Positions 1 to 12,300 of a DNA stretch of 64,000 nucleotides are shown here, in pieces (positions within the stretch are counted from its first letter, which is position 1; each line of letters opens with the position of its first letter). The position numbers were made by a program, and so were the translations under genes. Under the pieces are notes generated by a model. The model was given only the letters and a program-made list of their open reading frames with translations. It made no database searches and was not told where the DNA came from. Origin of the DNA: Rotaria macrura (Eukaryota > Rotifera > Eurotatoria > Philodinida > Philodinidae). Location of the stretch: NCBI GenBank assembly GCA_900239685.1, contig OENT01000111.1, positions 1-64,000 on the forward strand. The letters are read 5' to 3'.

Positions 1-102
1 GACAGGAACAGAGCGGGAACCGGTAGCCGGAACCGATTTTCGGATCCTGCTTCAGGAATCCGCTGGAAATTAATCGGATCCGGCAGGTTCCTGTCGTACG
101 TC
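1..102. repeat. Small inverted-repeat element at the window edge
   Basis: The segment begins GACAGGAAC and ends GGTTCCTGTC, so its two ends are inverted copies. The interior has GGAACCGATTTTCGGATCC-like words that recur near 21.1-21.5 kb and 25.4-25.7 kb. It may be a complete short MITE or the right part of one cut by the window edge. No coding capacity is seen. Confidence 0.5.
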
Positions 103-550
103 TTTGACCTGGGAAATAGTCGGGTATCTTACTGACAGGTTCGTTTTTGGAAATATTTCACCACTAACAGAACCGCATCCAACAAGAAAATGAAGAACTA
201 TGATATCTGAAATCGTGACGAAATCTGTCGATATATCTATTTGGTATAAATCTAATCGCTAAGGAAAAAACGAGATAATGAAGAGGCGCTATCACTCTCT
301 TCAGTCGTTTTACAACCAACGAAGTTTCATGACGAAAGAAAATTCGAAACAATCATTTTCTTCTAAAATGTGTAAATGTATTTCATTTCAATTGAACATT
401 CGAAGATCAATAAGAAAAAACTAGGATTTAAAATAGATGTAATAATAACATCTATATATGATGCGTCGTCGATTTCAACACACATCGCTTAGTAACTATC
501 TTCAATAATTTTCCCTTAACGGTGATATTCATTTCTGATGAGAACTCATG

Positions 551-1231
551 TAGTGAAAACCGGATCAAAACAGGCGGTCAAGAGCTGGTTTTTTCCGGTA
601 AACCACGGTTAACCGATGTTTGTATGTGCAGCTAAACAGTTTCATTAGGCTCTCTTTCTTTTATGCTTTTAGTTAAAATTAAGAGTTGTTTTTGGATTTA
701 CATGGCTTTTATTTTACCGAAATAAAAATACAACCGAATGCAAAAAAAGTACACATAAAACATTAATTAAAAAAACTAGTTTAAAAAAATACAACCCGAA
801 AGATTAAATTCCTAGAAGTAATCTAAAATCCTAAAACCAAAAAATATTAATATAAATTAAAAAAAATACTATAAAAGAGCAATCTTAAAAACTTATATAA
901 ATTAAAAAAATAATCAAATATTTTTGAAAAAATCATTCATTTTCAACTGAATCTTCTAATCGTTATATGTTGATCCCTTGTATCTAAGCAAGGAAGGGAT
1001 GAAATAATCGACACGGCAGACGTGCACATGTATATATATATATATACATTCTTTTTTCGTTCTCTGTAGGCATTACTCTTCTATAATTCAGCTGAAAAGC
1101 ATCGGTTAACCACAGTTTACCCCCGAAATCAATAATAAACCGGATAATAATCGAAACTAGTGGTTTACCATGGTATACCGACTTTTGATAGATAGTGCGG
1201 TTCACCGCAAAAACTGATCAGGTTTTCACGG
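551..1231. repeat. Foldback element with diverged arms
   Basis: The left part (about 553-625) and right part (about 1097-1229) are inverted copies. GTGAAAACC opens the left arm and GGTTTTCAC closes the right arm, and GGTTAACCGATG on the left meets CATCGGTTAACC on the right. The middle is very A-rich (about 700-960) and carries a short TA run at 1030-1048. It looks like an old non-autonomous DNA transposon. No clear target-site duplication was found. Confidence 0.55.
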
Positions 1232-1237
1232 CAAGGG

Positions 1238-2940
1238 AAATCTTTTAGGTAACTTCTTCAAAAAACAGAAGCAAACTATCAAAGTTCAAGTACATTGCTC
1301 GTTCATTTTTTGATCGATCATTGAGAAGAATCGAGAAATCAATCGATTCGATCCTATCGGAATCGAAAAATCGCTTTTGAAAAATGTCACACTCGATTGG
1401 AAAACGAAATTTATTTCTATTGAGATTGCTGAAAAATCTTTTTCATTTGAAATCATTGAGAAATCAAATTATTAATCACTAGAATTCATCTCAACAATCG
1501 ACTATTGAAACAGAATAAATTCTTTCATTTTGACAATTACAGAAAAGAATCGTTCTTCAAAAAAAAAGAAGTAAAGAGAAACAAATTTTATTGAAAAGAA
1601 ATATTGCCTTTATGTAATCAACAAAAAGATCTACTAAAATTTGAAGAAAAAACAAGAATTTTTGTTTTGATGGAAATTTTCTTCTTCAAATCATTTTCTA
1701 AACGATCAAAAAAGTATTTTTCTACGTCTTTTCTGTTTAAAAGAAAAGAAATTTCCTTTGACGAGAAGAATATGATTGCTTTTTAGAATTAATTAAGAAA
1801 ATTCAACTTCAAGAACTGATGAATGATGAAAACAAATCGTTGATAGATGGAAAAAATTCAGTAACTCGATTTAATTTTTTCTCAAAAGATCTTTGAAAAT
1901 TCTTTATTCTAATGGAGATTATCTTTTTAAACTTTTAATCCTCATTTGACTAGAGAAACTATATCCAACTGATAACTTTGATTGAAGCTCATATTTTGCT
2001 CATCCAGTTACCGTTTATTGTGTGTGATAAAAATGCTAGATAGTTCGTGCCATTGTCTCTACAGTTTACAGAAACAGAGATAAAACGTTTCTATAGAAAT
2101 AGCATTGTTATCTGATGTGCCAAAATGATTGGAGAGATTTCTTATCTTGCCAACATCTCGATTTAGGATAATGTTAAATCTTGTATTTTTTAAACGTTTG
2201 CGACAAAGCTCTCTGTCAGCTTCTATACAACAGATTCCTATTAACTTGCTCTCATGACTTTTTTGTAATCAAAGTAAACCACCTATATGATTATACTAAC
2301 TATCTTCCTCTCATACTGAACATAATACAAAGTTTTGGGAAAAGTTTTATTTTTGTATATACATATCTCGGCTCGTGAAAAACAAAAAAATTTTAAATTG
2401 TTTGGGAAGATGATATGCGTCATCGGAAGCTCTTGAAAAACTATACATTCAAATTTCTATTGCAAAATAAAAAATATTGCAATAATTTTGGTATATATGA
2501 CAATAATATCATTTCTATGGAAAGAGATATCTACTTTTTTCTCTGAAATCCAAAGACAATGGCGTGAACCAGTGTAGGTATTTTATCTACACTAGAAAAC
2601 CTATATATCTATGAGAAAAATAAGACTTTGAACGGAAATTATGAATTGAATTGGTTCCATCGGGAGTCGATTTTCTTACTCGAGTTAAAACCCGATTACA
2701 AAAATCGTCAACCGAAGTGCGACACAATATGATATTCCTACGTTAGGTGGATGTATTACATCTATATTAAGTGTGACTGAACAAAGAAGTAATGTGTTTC
2801 AAAATTTAACTTATGTTATTGGTCATGTGGGGATAACGAAATGATCAAAATTGAAACTTCTTAAGCTTCTTTGCAATTTTAAATTGTTATTTTCACGTTT
2901 ACAATATGATACGCATATAGAAGTATCAATAGTTTTTTAG
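1238..2940. other. Gene-free AT-rich stretch
   Basis: No supported gene is visible. Around 2690-2840 two overlapping frames give short coding-like stretches (for example DIPTLGGCITSILSVTEQRS) broken by a frameshift, which suggests a decayed exon. The rest is AT-rich sequence without a structure I could name. Confidence 0.4.
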
Positions 2941-2947
2941 TGAATTG

Positions 2948-3103
2948 ATGAGAAACATCGTTCGATTCATTAAACAAGATTTTAGAAGAAAACTTCAAAT
3001 AGAATATACGTCAAAGAATATTGATAAAGCTGCGTTTAATAGTTTACTCGATGATACTCAACACAAGGAAATTAGAGAAACTTTGAACTTAGACGATAAC
3101 TAA
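2948..3103 (+). pseudogene. 51-codon coding-like remnant, unknown family
   Basis: An ATG-to-TAA frame of 51 codons encodes a charged peptide ending LLDDTQHKEIRETLNLDDN. Its composition (acidic and basic residues, few low-complexity runs) is more protein-like than its surroundings. Coding-like fragments lie just upstream (2690-2840) in shifted frames, so this is probably the end of a decayed gene rather than an independent small gene. I do not recognise the family. Confidence 0.25.
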
Positions 3104-4700
3104 ATAAATTTGAATTTAACAACATTTGATACAATGTATGGTTCAAATAAGGTTTTAAATAAGTATATTTTTGGCTCATATTTTTTTGTTTCTGTCGATG
3201 CGTAATAAACGAGAGAATAAGACATGATGGATTCTGACATCGAATTAACTTCTGGTGATCGGCATTGGTTTTAAATGTTCTGTGAAAAAAACAATCTCAT
3301 TCAGTATTAAAATCGCAAGGATCAAATTCTATTAGAAGGTTTATTGATATTATATTCAACAGAGCTGACTCAAAAATTACAGAACAAACAGCAAAAGTAA
3401 GTGAATATATTTATCTTTTGTCTTGCAACCGCTGTTAACAATAAATTCTTTATTTTTCTGTATCTTAGTTTATCAGAACTCACAACTGCAGGATGATTTA
3501 GTTGATCGTAATGAAGAACAGTATGTTTTTTCTCTATCATACATATTTTCAATAAATTCTTTTCAATTTTCAAAATATCGATTTTTCCGGTTCAGTTTCT
3601 CTCGTTCACAGATCTGATTTTTGACTAAATCAAATATTCGAAGTTTTTCAATTCTTCAGAAACTTATCGACAAATCGTTTGGGGACAAAATTCATTTGAT
3701 TCTCGCCGCAAACAGTTGTATACCAAAGTTCACTAAAAATATAACCTTTCTATATTTACAGCAATAGGATAATAAGTTTTTCAATCGAACTGTTGTAAAA
3801 CTGATTGCCAAATATAAATGTTCTTCTGCTTTTTCATAATTGTCCCGTGTTTCCTGCACTTCTTTATATCTCATCATTAATGCCTTGCGGAGTCAAGTTC
3901 TTTCGACTCTAATTCTAGGACAATGGGTGGGGTGTAGTTATTGGTGTGAAATTGGGTATGCCACTGAGCAGAGAGTATGTACCCACACCCTAGCACTGAC
4001 GATAATAAGTGTATTTCAAGATCAGTGGCAAATCAATCGTGACACTTCATTGTTCAATTTTAGATAGAAAATCCCCAAGTGTTTCATTTCATGCTATCTC
4101 ATGCAAATAGGGTATGCCTATAATCAAATTTACCATATCCCATTGGATAACGGAAGTTCACCAATAAGACTTCCGTAATTTGGTCTTTCACCATTGGTGA
4201 AAGTTCACTGTACTTTTCCAAATGTACCTTCCTGACATGCGCTAATTGGTGAATTTCCATTAGACTTGTGCCGTTAAATGCTTCAGATATTGAGCGATTG
4301 AAAAATGATAGTGGTATTGATCAGAGATATGAGTAACAAATGCAGGCTAAGAAAATTGTTGGAAATGACATGATCAAAATTTTTATTTGTAGTTTTAGAT
4401 TTGTTCGAAATAAGTCTAATATCATTTGTGTGTTAACAAGTATGAAGTGTAACACATTGAGGGTGTGAGTGCGGACTAGAAGAAAACCCAAACTCACACC
4501 CTCTTTTGCGTACTTCTTGGTGAGCTCGGTTTGTCGCGGTGACAAAGGAAAAATAGAGCAAAAAGTTATACCAGCACCCAACTCATCTGATTCAACATCT
4601 GATGAATCAGCAACTGGTGAATAAATGATTTTTCGTTTTTTATTTATCTTATTCAAGCTTCATATGTTCATTTGTTTTTTTAACTTCATTTCCATGGGTA
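3104..4700. other. Non-coding stretch with small inverted repeats
   Basis: No gene was found. At 4150-4260 TTCACCAAT and ATTGGTGAA words alternate in both orientations, including a near-palindrome (CTTTCACCATTGGTGAAAG). At 4463-4500 GAGGGTGTGAGT and ACTCACACCCTC form a hairpin. Single GGGTGTGGG-type words appear near 3990, but there is no tandem telomere-like array. Confidence 0.4.
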
Positions 4701-4734
4701 TTACACTATTCAGCATACCTTTTCTAGTTTACCA

Positions 4735-6625
4735 TGTTTTCTTAAAAATAGATATGATCATATTCGAACGAATAGCATGAACGGAGATGCTAAAGTTAAG
4801 CTCGACATTAAAGATACTTTTAACGATGTTTGCGCATGCGGTTAAAAGACGATTAGAGACTATGATGAGTGCATTCGAAACCACTACGACACTGAAGTCC
4901 GGCAAAAGTATCGAGGACTCGGTATGAAACATCAGCATTGGGCTAAAGAAATTGTCAATAAATCTAAAATGATAGAGGCTGCGAGAAATACAGTCATCTG
5001 TAAGAATAAAATCTCGACATTGATGTCAAGTTGTTTCGATGCTAGTATAAGCATCACGAATAACATGAAAAACATGTCGAACAACTCAAACATTCGCTAG
5101 GCGACTACAGTAGCTAACTGTGCTCATGATTTGATGCTTGATTACATCAAAGAAGCTACGAAATTTGTAGCAAAGAGACGTAAGAATAAAATACGAAAAG
5201 AAATAGACGAAAAAGAAGAATGGAAGGCATGGCAGGTATTCGAAAAGAATGCCACCGAGCAACAAAGAATATATGCCAATACATATTGCAAATCCACATT
5301 AAAGATCTATCAACGAAAGAAAGAACGCTTTCAACTTATGGGAGCACATCTTGCATTTGATATAGTTCCAAAAGGCATACCAAACTATAATTTTACTTTA
5401 CCCGTGGACGAATCCTCACTGACAAGTGAACAAACCCTAGAGAATAAAGAGAGAATAATGAAAATGTCTGAAAGCGTTCGTCTAAAAGCTACGGAATCGT
5501 ATCTGAAGATAGCAAAGGAAGAATACGAATTTCAGAAAAACAAAATGAAATCGATTCTCCAAAACTTTCTATGTGGCACAGCAGATAAACAACAACATAG
5601 AACGACAACAGCAACAGCTGCTGCTGTGCAAACTGAAAAAACTGAACAAGGCGAAGAAACAGAAAATGACCCAGACGGGGTAATAAACGATAACAACACT
5701 ACCACCAACACTATACTACAACAAGTGTAACGTCTGCGGTCAAACTCTTTCAATCATATGCTGTCTGCTCACAGAAAAGAACTGACATAGAAAATGAATA
5801 TGAACGTCTTTTTCTAGCAGAACGAGGCGCCAAAGAGCGGCCCTGCGAGATACAGACAGCAAAACATTTGAATCCTGATCCTCGCAAGGATTTCTTGCTC
5901 CAAGCATAATAAATGAAACTCAACTAGAATTAGACAGGAGAGAAACGGCCCTCCTTGAACTTGGTCCAAAATACATTCCAGACAATTCTCATCTCGCTCA
6001 CATACGAATGTCATATGAGATAGACAAATTCGAGAAGAAGATAAGAAACATCTTCACTAAACATGGATTGGTTTCACCGTTGGAAAGGTTAGATAAATTT
6101 TACGTTTCACTCGTGAATATCATAACTGAATGCCAGTCAATACTCACCATGTACAGAACTAAGACAAATAACGTCTTTGAAAAAGAAACTCGAGGCTACA
6201 GGTACTGCCATCAGGAAGACAGACAAATCTAAGGTCTTTCACCTAGGTACAACAGATGACTACCACAGAAAAGCCCAATCATATATGGACAAGACAAAAG
6301 CTTATGAGAACTTGGGTAAAATAAACCCACTCGGTGATCTAGTGAAGCGAACAAATGTCCTCCAAGAGCACTATGGATTAATAAACATATCACACAAAGA
6401 CAATATGAAAAATTATTCGTGCAAGAAGATCAAGCCGAACTAGCACATCTGTATTTCTTACCGAAAGCTCACAAGCAGAATACTCCACTGCGTCCTATAA
6501 TGTCAGGAATGAAGTCAACTACACTGAAAAAACTAAGGTGCCACACAAAACCTTCCTGGTTTCATAGAGTTTCACTATACTATATAAGTGTCCGTGGAAT
6601 CATACGAAACCTGTGTGAGGCTTAG
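4735..6625 (+). mobile_element. Degenerate Penelope-like (Athena-type) retroelement, 5' part
   Basis: From about 4742 to 5730 a single frame, broken by TAA and TAG stops near 4845 and 5098-5100, gives a long lysine- and glutamate-rich, coiled-coil-like protein. It ends in a T/A/Q-rich tail. After frameshifts the reading continues with ELDRRETALLELGPKYIP, then a stretch with DKSKVFHLG and then LPKAHKQNTPLRPIMSG. The LGPK-F/Y-IP and PK-HK---P-RPI words are typical of the N-terminal and early reverse-transcriptase motifs of Penelope-like elements. The catalytic YADD region, the rest of the RT and any GIY-YIG endonuclease are absent: similarity stops near 6540. Several frameshifts and stops mark it as dead. 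Assignment to Athena is inference from the long N-terminal extension. Confidence 0.7.
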
Positions 6626-6799
6626 CAACATCTCACGTTTCTTAAAAGAATTTTACGAGTTTTTACATAAATAAAAGTTTTTTGCTGAACGCTTTGGAGT
6701 TTGTGACACCCAACAAGTTTAGTAAGAAACCCTTTCGGGTTTTCGTATTCAAAAAGGTTTGGTAATATAAATCATGGAAAATTCTTTTATTGATATATT

Positions 6800-7800
6800 A
6801 TCATTGGAAATAATAATTTCTTTTTCTTCCTATTTAGATTCTCCGAAGAATTTTATGCATATTGATATTGAATTCGTGCTCAACTAAGTTACCATTGAAA
6901 ATAATGTAGTCGTTTATATCCTTTTTCAGTTCTCTCAAAAGTTGTTTATTGGTAACCAACCATCAGAACGAATTAATTTCTTTATAGTCTATTTAGGTTA
7001 TAGGACGAATTCGATTATTCGTCAGTTACCATCTGACATGATCAGCTCTCAAGCCGAAATTGCTAAGGGTAGCAATAGATTTATTGAACTGAAAATAATA
7101 ATAACAAAACAAAATTTATTAAAAAGCGTTCGATTTCAAAAATTATTCATTATTTTTTTTTCAAAATATTATTTTTCTTCGCTTTTCGACACAAATCTTG
7201 TAATAATGCTATATATATATATGAAAGCTCTTTTGACAACTATCTGAATAAGTTCTATTAGGGGTAGCAATTTGCTACGCTTCGTATTACTGAGGCGGAG
7301 CCTATGTCATCTGAAATATCAAACTTTTATTTGTTTCCATTGAGACTCGAGAAGAATTCTGTTATTTGTAAGTAATTTAGATTTGAAATTAATATAATCG
7401 TTTATTTTCTATTTAGATCCATCAAGAATTTTATTATTAGCAAGTTTTGAATCAAAACCTCTCATCAAAACTATTCAATTCCTTTATCTCCTGTTTCAGT
7501 TCATGCAGAATTCCATTATTGGAACGTTCTGATTGTCACTAATGAATTCGGTTATCTTCTATTTTAGTGTATTAGAAATTTTATTGCTAGTAACTTATCA
7601 TCACAACCGGTTAATTCGTCGATTTTCTATTTTCGTTCGTAGAGAATTCGCTTATTGGCAAGTTACAATTATAATTGATTCGTTGGTTCATCTTCTATTT
7701 AGATTCGTGGAAGAATGCGATTATTAGTAAGTTAATATTAGAATTAATGAATTGGTTTGTTTTCTATTGAGATTCTAGGCACGAGTGGTATTATTTCATA
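6800..7800. repeat. Degenerate tandem array, unit roughly 70-85 bp
   Basis: About ten diverged units share the order: TTCTATTTAGATTC-like block, GAATTC-like block, TTATTGGCAAGTTA-like block, AATTAAT(T)GATTCG-like block. Clear examples begin near 7402, 7488, 7556, 7622 and 7691, with looser copies at about 6830, 6930 and 6985. Spacing is irregular, so this is an old minisatellite. A 40-bp stretch at 7250-7300 interrupts it. Confidence 0.55.
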
Positions 7801-9394
7801 CAGCACGCGGAAAAGTCAATTGATTTTGTTCACAAGGCTTGGAAAGAAATACAGTTTCCTTTAAATACACTTGTGTAGAGTCATTTCTTGGTTGTGGCTT
7901 GTTTTCGGGTTGATAGGTCATAGTCTATTCATTCGCATGAAATGAAACCGAAAAGTGCTAATTTGTTTTACTATACCTGAAAATCAAATTACTTAGATAG
8001 TGGAGAATAAAGGAGGGAAAAGCGTGACTTACTTGACCCCAAAAACATTTTTTAGTCAGCCTGACGTCAGGCTGGAGTCAGGTTCGAGTCAGGTCGAGTC
8101 AAGGTTGAGTCAAGTTGAATAATGCACCCGATGAGTCATACTTTTACCCCCTTGATGCTTAATCATGTTTTTACTTCTTTCTCTTCCTGCAGAATTTGAT
8201 TTGGAATTTCCAACAAAAAAGTATACAGTGTAAACTAGCTACACCACAATTTTTGGCACTGAAAAAGTGAGTTTGCAATGAAAACAATTCAGTGCGTGTT
8301 ACGTTGAACTCGTCGACTTTATACAGTTCCTTAAATACTGCATATGCTTGTAGCTCGAAAAGCTGAAGACATTCAATGGTTAACGTATTCTTTTTGCACT
8401 TCTGTTTCAATGAAAGTTAGAAGCTTTTTTATTTCAGCTTTTACTAGTCAATTTCTTAAGCATCCATAGCATATGCTTATGTATTACCCAAAATTTACCA
8501 TTTCAATTGTACTATGTAGCTCTATATCCAAGGAGGAAACAGCTGACTTCTGATTTCTGCAATTTTTCTGATTTTTCTGATATATTTGATTTAAATCAAA
8601 AAACAATCCGAAAAATCAAAAACGTCACAGGAATCAAGAAAATAAGATTTAAGCTGTCTCACACTAGGTTGATATTTTGAACAACAAGGATAAAAATGTT
8701 AATCGAGGCACTGATTTTTTGATTTGTCTGATTTAAAATTGAAAGAACAACTGTGATCCCCTTTTCGTGATCTATATCTTATCATAAGCCTTATCCCACT
8801 TATATTAATGGGTATTTAAAAGTAAATAATACTTATGTTTGATATTCGGCAGAAGTTATATGGTAGAACTCAATCGATGCCATATATACATTCGTGTATC
8901 TCCAAAATATTTGAAACATTTTTTTTTCCAGAAGTGATGATTTGATTGTGGCTTACATAGAAAATGTTCTAAAAAGCACACATCGGAATACTTTGCGTCA
9001 AGTCATAACATAAAAAATAAAAGTGAAAAAACATCGATCTTCCCAAAAACGATTTATTTGGTTTACGTTGCATGCAGTAAAAAATAATCATCATTTTCAC
9101 TAAAACAGCTCTTCAAACATAAAGTAATCTGTCACCTATGAATGTAAATTCATACCAGCTACAACTGCAACGGACGTCACTTCAAAACTTCTCTGTTTTG
9201 TTCTATTTCGATAACGTTATTACGTGAACCTGAACTAAGCTATCGATTGGTTGACTTGCACTGTATGCTTTTTGTGCCGATAAATTAACCAATCAGATTT
9301 ACATAAATAGTATGCCATTCGTTGTTTTATGCGTTGTGTTTATTTTATTTTCTATACTAAAGAAACAACTCTATTCTTGAAACAGATATTTTAA
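7801..9394. other. Gene-free upstream region of the tentative 9.4-kb gene
   Basis: Apart from the GTCAGG cluster I see no gene or clear repeat. The last 30 bases before the ATG at 9395 contain an AG-ended acceptor-like site (TTGAAACAG, ending 9384), which could mark a trans-splice site or the end of a 5' UTR intron. Confidence 0.35.
8040..8118. repeat. Short GTCAGG/GAGTCA repeat cluster
   Basis: About seven copies of a 10-bp-like word (GTCAGGCTGG, GTCAGGTTCGA, GTCAGGTCGA, GTCAAGGTTGA, GTCAAGTTGA) follow each other, beginning with a CAGCCTGACGTCAGGCTG palindrome. It is GC-richer than the flanks. Function is unknown. Confidence 0.5.
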
Positions 9395-12300
9395 ATGGCC
9401 GAACGCGAACTTGGTATGATAAACGATAGTTTTGCATGGAGGGATGAACAACAAGTACAAGTAAAATATAATTTGAGTGGCATTGCCAAACATTTCACAT
9501 ATTGTCTTTTCTTTTCAGCAACAATCGATACTTGATCAATTCACTCTGCGCATGGTTCAAATTCTGACGATTCAAGGTACATAAAATATTTTATTGTCGT
9601 TCATGATTGACAGTTTAACGAAACATCATTTGCGGGTACTTTGACACATATCAGTCACGTCAAATTTTTAACTATTTTTGTGAAATTCTAAAAAGAACAG
9701 AAAGAATCAAATTTTAATATTTGGAAAAAATTCTGTTATGAATAACGTACAGTTTTCTTTCTTCTTTCTTAAAAGCTGACAAAACGATAAATTTGCTTGC
9801 AAACTTCTGTTAACAATGAAGAAGATGTACCATAGAGAAGCAGTTTTTTGTCTTGTAAATATAAGTATCACATATGTATTACAATACGCAATTATACATT
9901 TTGAGTATCAGCTGTGATTCTGAGAGTAGATTGAGAATATTTCAAGGTTAATTTTTGAACATATCTAAAGAAAAAGGAACACTGCAGGGTTTAGATACAA
10001 AGTTTAATAATCTATATTTTACCGATATTTATTTCAAAAACCAAATGTGTCTAATCAGTATCATGTTTGGTATTATTGGATCTTCGGTTGATGAGTCGCA
10101 GAATTGAAAATCGATTTGATCAGTATCACTGAATTAAACAAAAAAAGTAATCAATCAGAAAAATATGCACCTTTCAATAATAACGGATAGCGCTTTCATT
10201 TGTGGCACAAGGATAGATTTTCTATATTGCAGTTGACTCACTTTTATTTGTGCTTTAAGAAAATATTTATAGTTTTGTTAATTTTTTCTACGAAAAAATA
10301 GTGGTGCACAACGTAGATCAACTAAATTTTGAGATCGACGATATTACTCATAAATCTTTTAGAAGAATCACATACAAGGATACTCTTTAGTGGATCACAT
10401 TGGGGCAGAGAATATGGTTCAAAAGGACGTTCCATTAACTTTTGTCGTAATTACATGATAGTTCCGTAAAATAGTATTTATAATAACAATAAATATGGTG
10501 CTAAATTTACTGGAAAAAACTTAAAATCGAATTTTGAGTAGTGCATTGACAAGAAAAAGACTATTTTTTGAGCACTGTCTTTGTCGTAGGCGAAGATATT
10601 AAATCTGTTACCGATCTCATTGAAAAATTAAAAACATCGAACTGGCACTCTATTAAACAGATAGATATAATTTAACCCTATAATAGTACAAAGTATAATT
10701 AGGATTCGTTTTTGAAAGTATCACAATTTGAATTTCAAGAGAAGACCTTTTTCTGTCAAAAGTCAAACAAAAAATCGATTTCCATCAACAAGGTTTTTTT
10801 CTGACACATGTCATCCTTTTATCATCATACATTTATGCTGAATCTTTGAGTCATAGGTATCATGACTAATATCACACTTGGTTTTTTCCATCAATTGTGC
10901 AATCACCTTTCTGAGTTCAGAATATAGAATAGGCATAAATATAATATTGGTTCTTCTTTTAAATTATTTTAAATCGAATAGCTATTATTTTTATTTATGA
11001 TAGTTTAGAAAGCAAAAATTTTTACACTACATCAATGGATTTATATGAGGTCTTTTATTAATTAAATTCTGTTTAAGATATAAAATAAATCCGGAACAGA
11101 TGATTTCAAATTACTTAGCAGAAAATATAGCACGTAGAACTATCATTGGTGAGTATCCACAAGAATCTTAAGGTTTCAATGATAGATGTACATACATTAA
11201 ATATAATCGGGTTTGTGTGCCCCAATTTGATTTTCCATCCACATTATTATTGCTTTATACGTTAAGACTAATAATAAGATCCATAGGTGTACAAATTTTC
11301 ATATGTATTCTTAGACTCGTTCATCTGCGAGCCACCACGAGGCAATTTGTGGCAATTGCCACTTTTGAAAAATTTATTGCCATATCTGAAAAATTATTTG
11401 TGGTATATATCTGTCCGTATATATACATATGCCACACCCAAAACGTGGCTTTCTGTTAAAAAGATTAGGCATTATTATTTATTGCCACATCTCAAAATAA
11501 GATGCTGTTTCGCCAATGAACTCGATGACGATCTAGGTTGAACACTTCTTACACACAACGTTCGCACACATTTGATCTACTAGAACATATTTTAAACAAA
11601 TCATGAGTTATAGATTTACTATAGTTTCGTAACAGTTCATCTTATTGGAAAAATATCAAAGCACAACACTGAAAAAAAAGATGTTTTTTACCAAATCAAC
11701 GAAAAGGGTTCGGTAGATTTCACAAAGCATCCACTTGCATTCGAAGACTTGAAAAATGATTCTTCAGTTCTACAAAACTTTTAAAAATTCTTCCCCGGGC
11801 TAAGCGGAAGAATCTTCTCCTATGAAACCTGTTTACAAGTTGTGTACACCAGGAAAAGGTTTCGCAAGAAAATCCTAAACCTTTAGCGTTTATAATTAGA
11901 TTCTAATGGTTTAGTACGAAGTCATTGGGGTTTAGTAAAAACCATTAGAATCTAATTATAAACGCTAAAGGTTTAGGATTTTCTTGCGAAACCTTTTCCT
12001 GGTGTACACAACTTGTAAACAGGTTTCATAGGAGAAGATTCTTCCGCTTAGCCCGGGGAAGAATTTTTAAAAGTTTTGTAGAACTGAAGAATCGTTTTTC
12101 AAGTCTTCGAATGCAAGTGGATGCTTTGTGAAATCTACCGAACCCTTTTCGTTGATTTGGTAAAAAACATTATTTTTTTAGAGCGAACCGAGAACAAAGT
12201 TTTAGCCGAAGGATTTTTCTTGTTCATATTGACGATCCAAATGAAAATTCGAAATTTTTCTGTACTTATCCAATAGTGCATCAGAAGCTATACCCTGCCA

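Noticed and set aside
4321..4656. 111-codon minus-strand frame
   Set aside because: It overlaps a hairpin-bearing non-coding stretch next to the Penelope-like fragment, with no domain.
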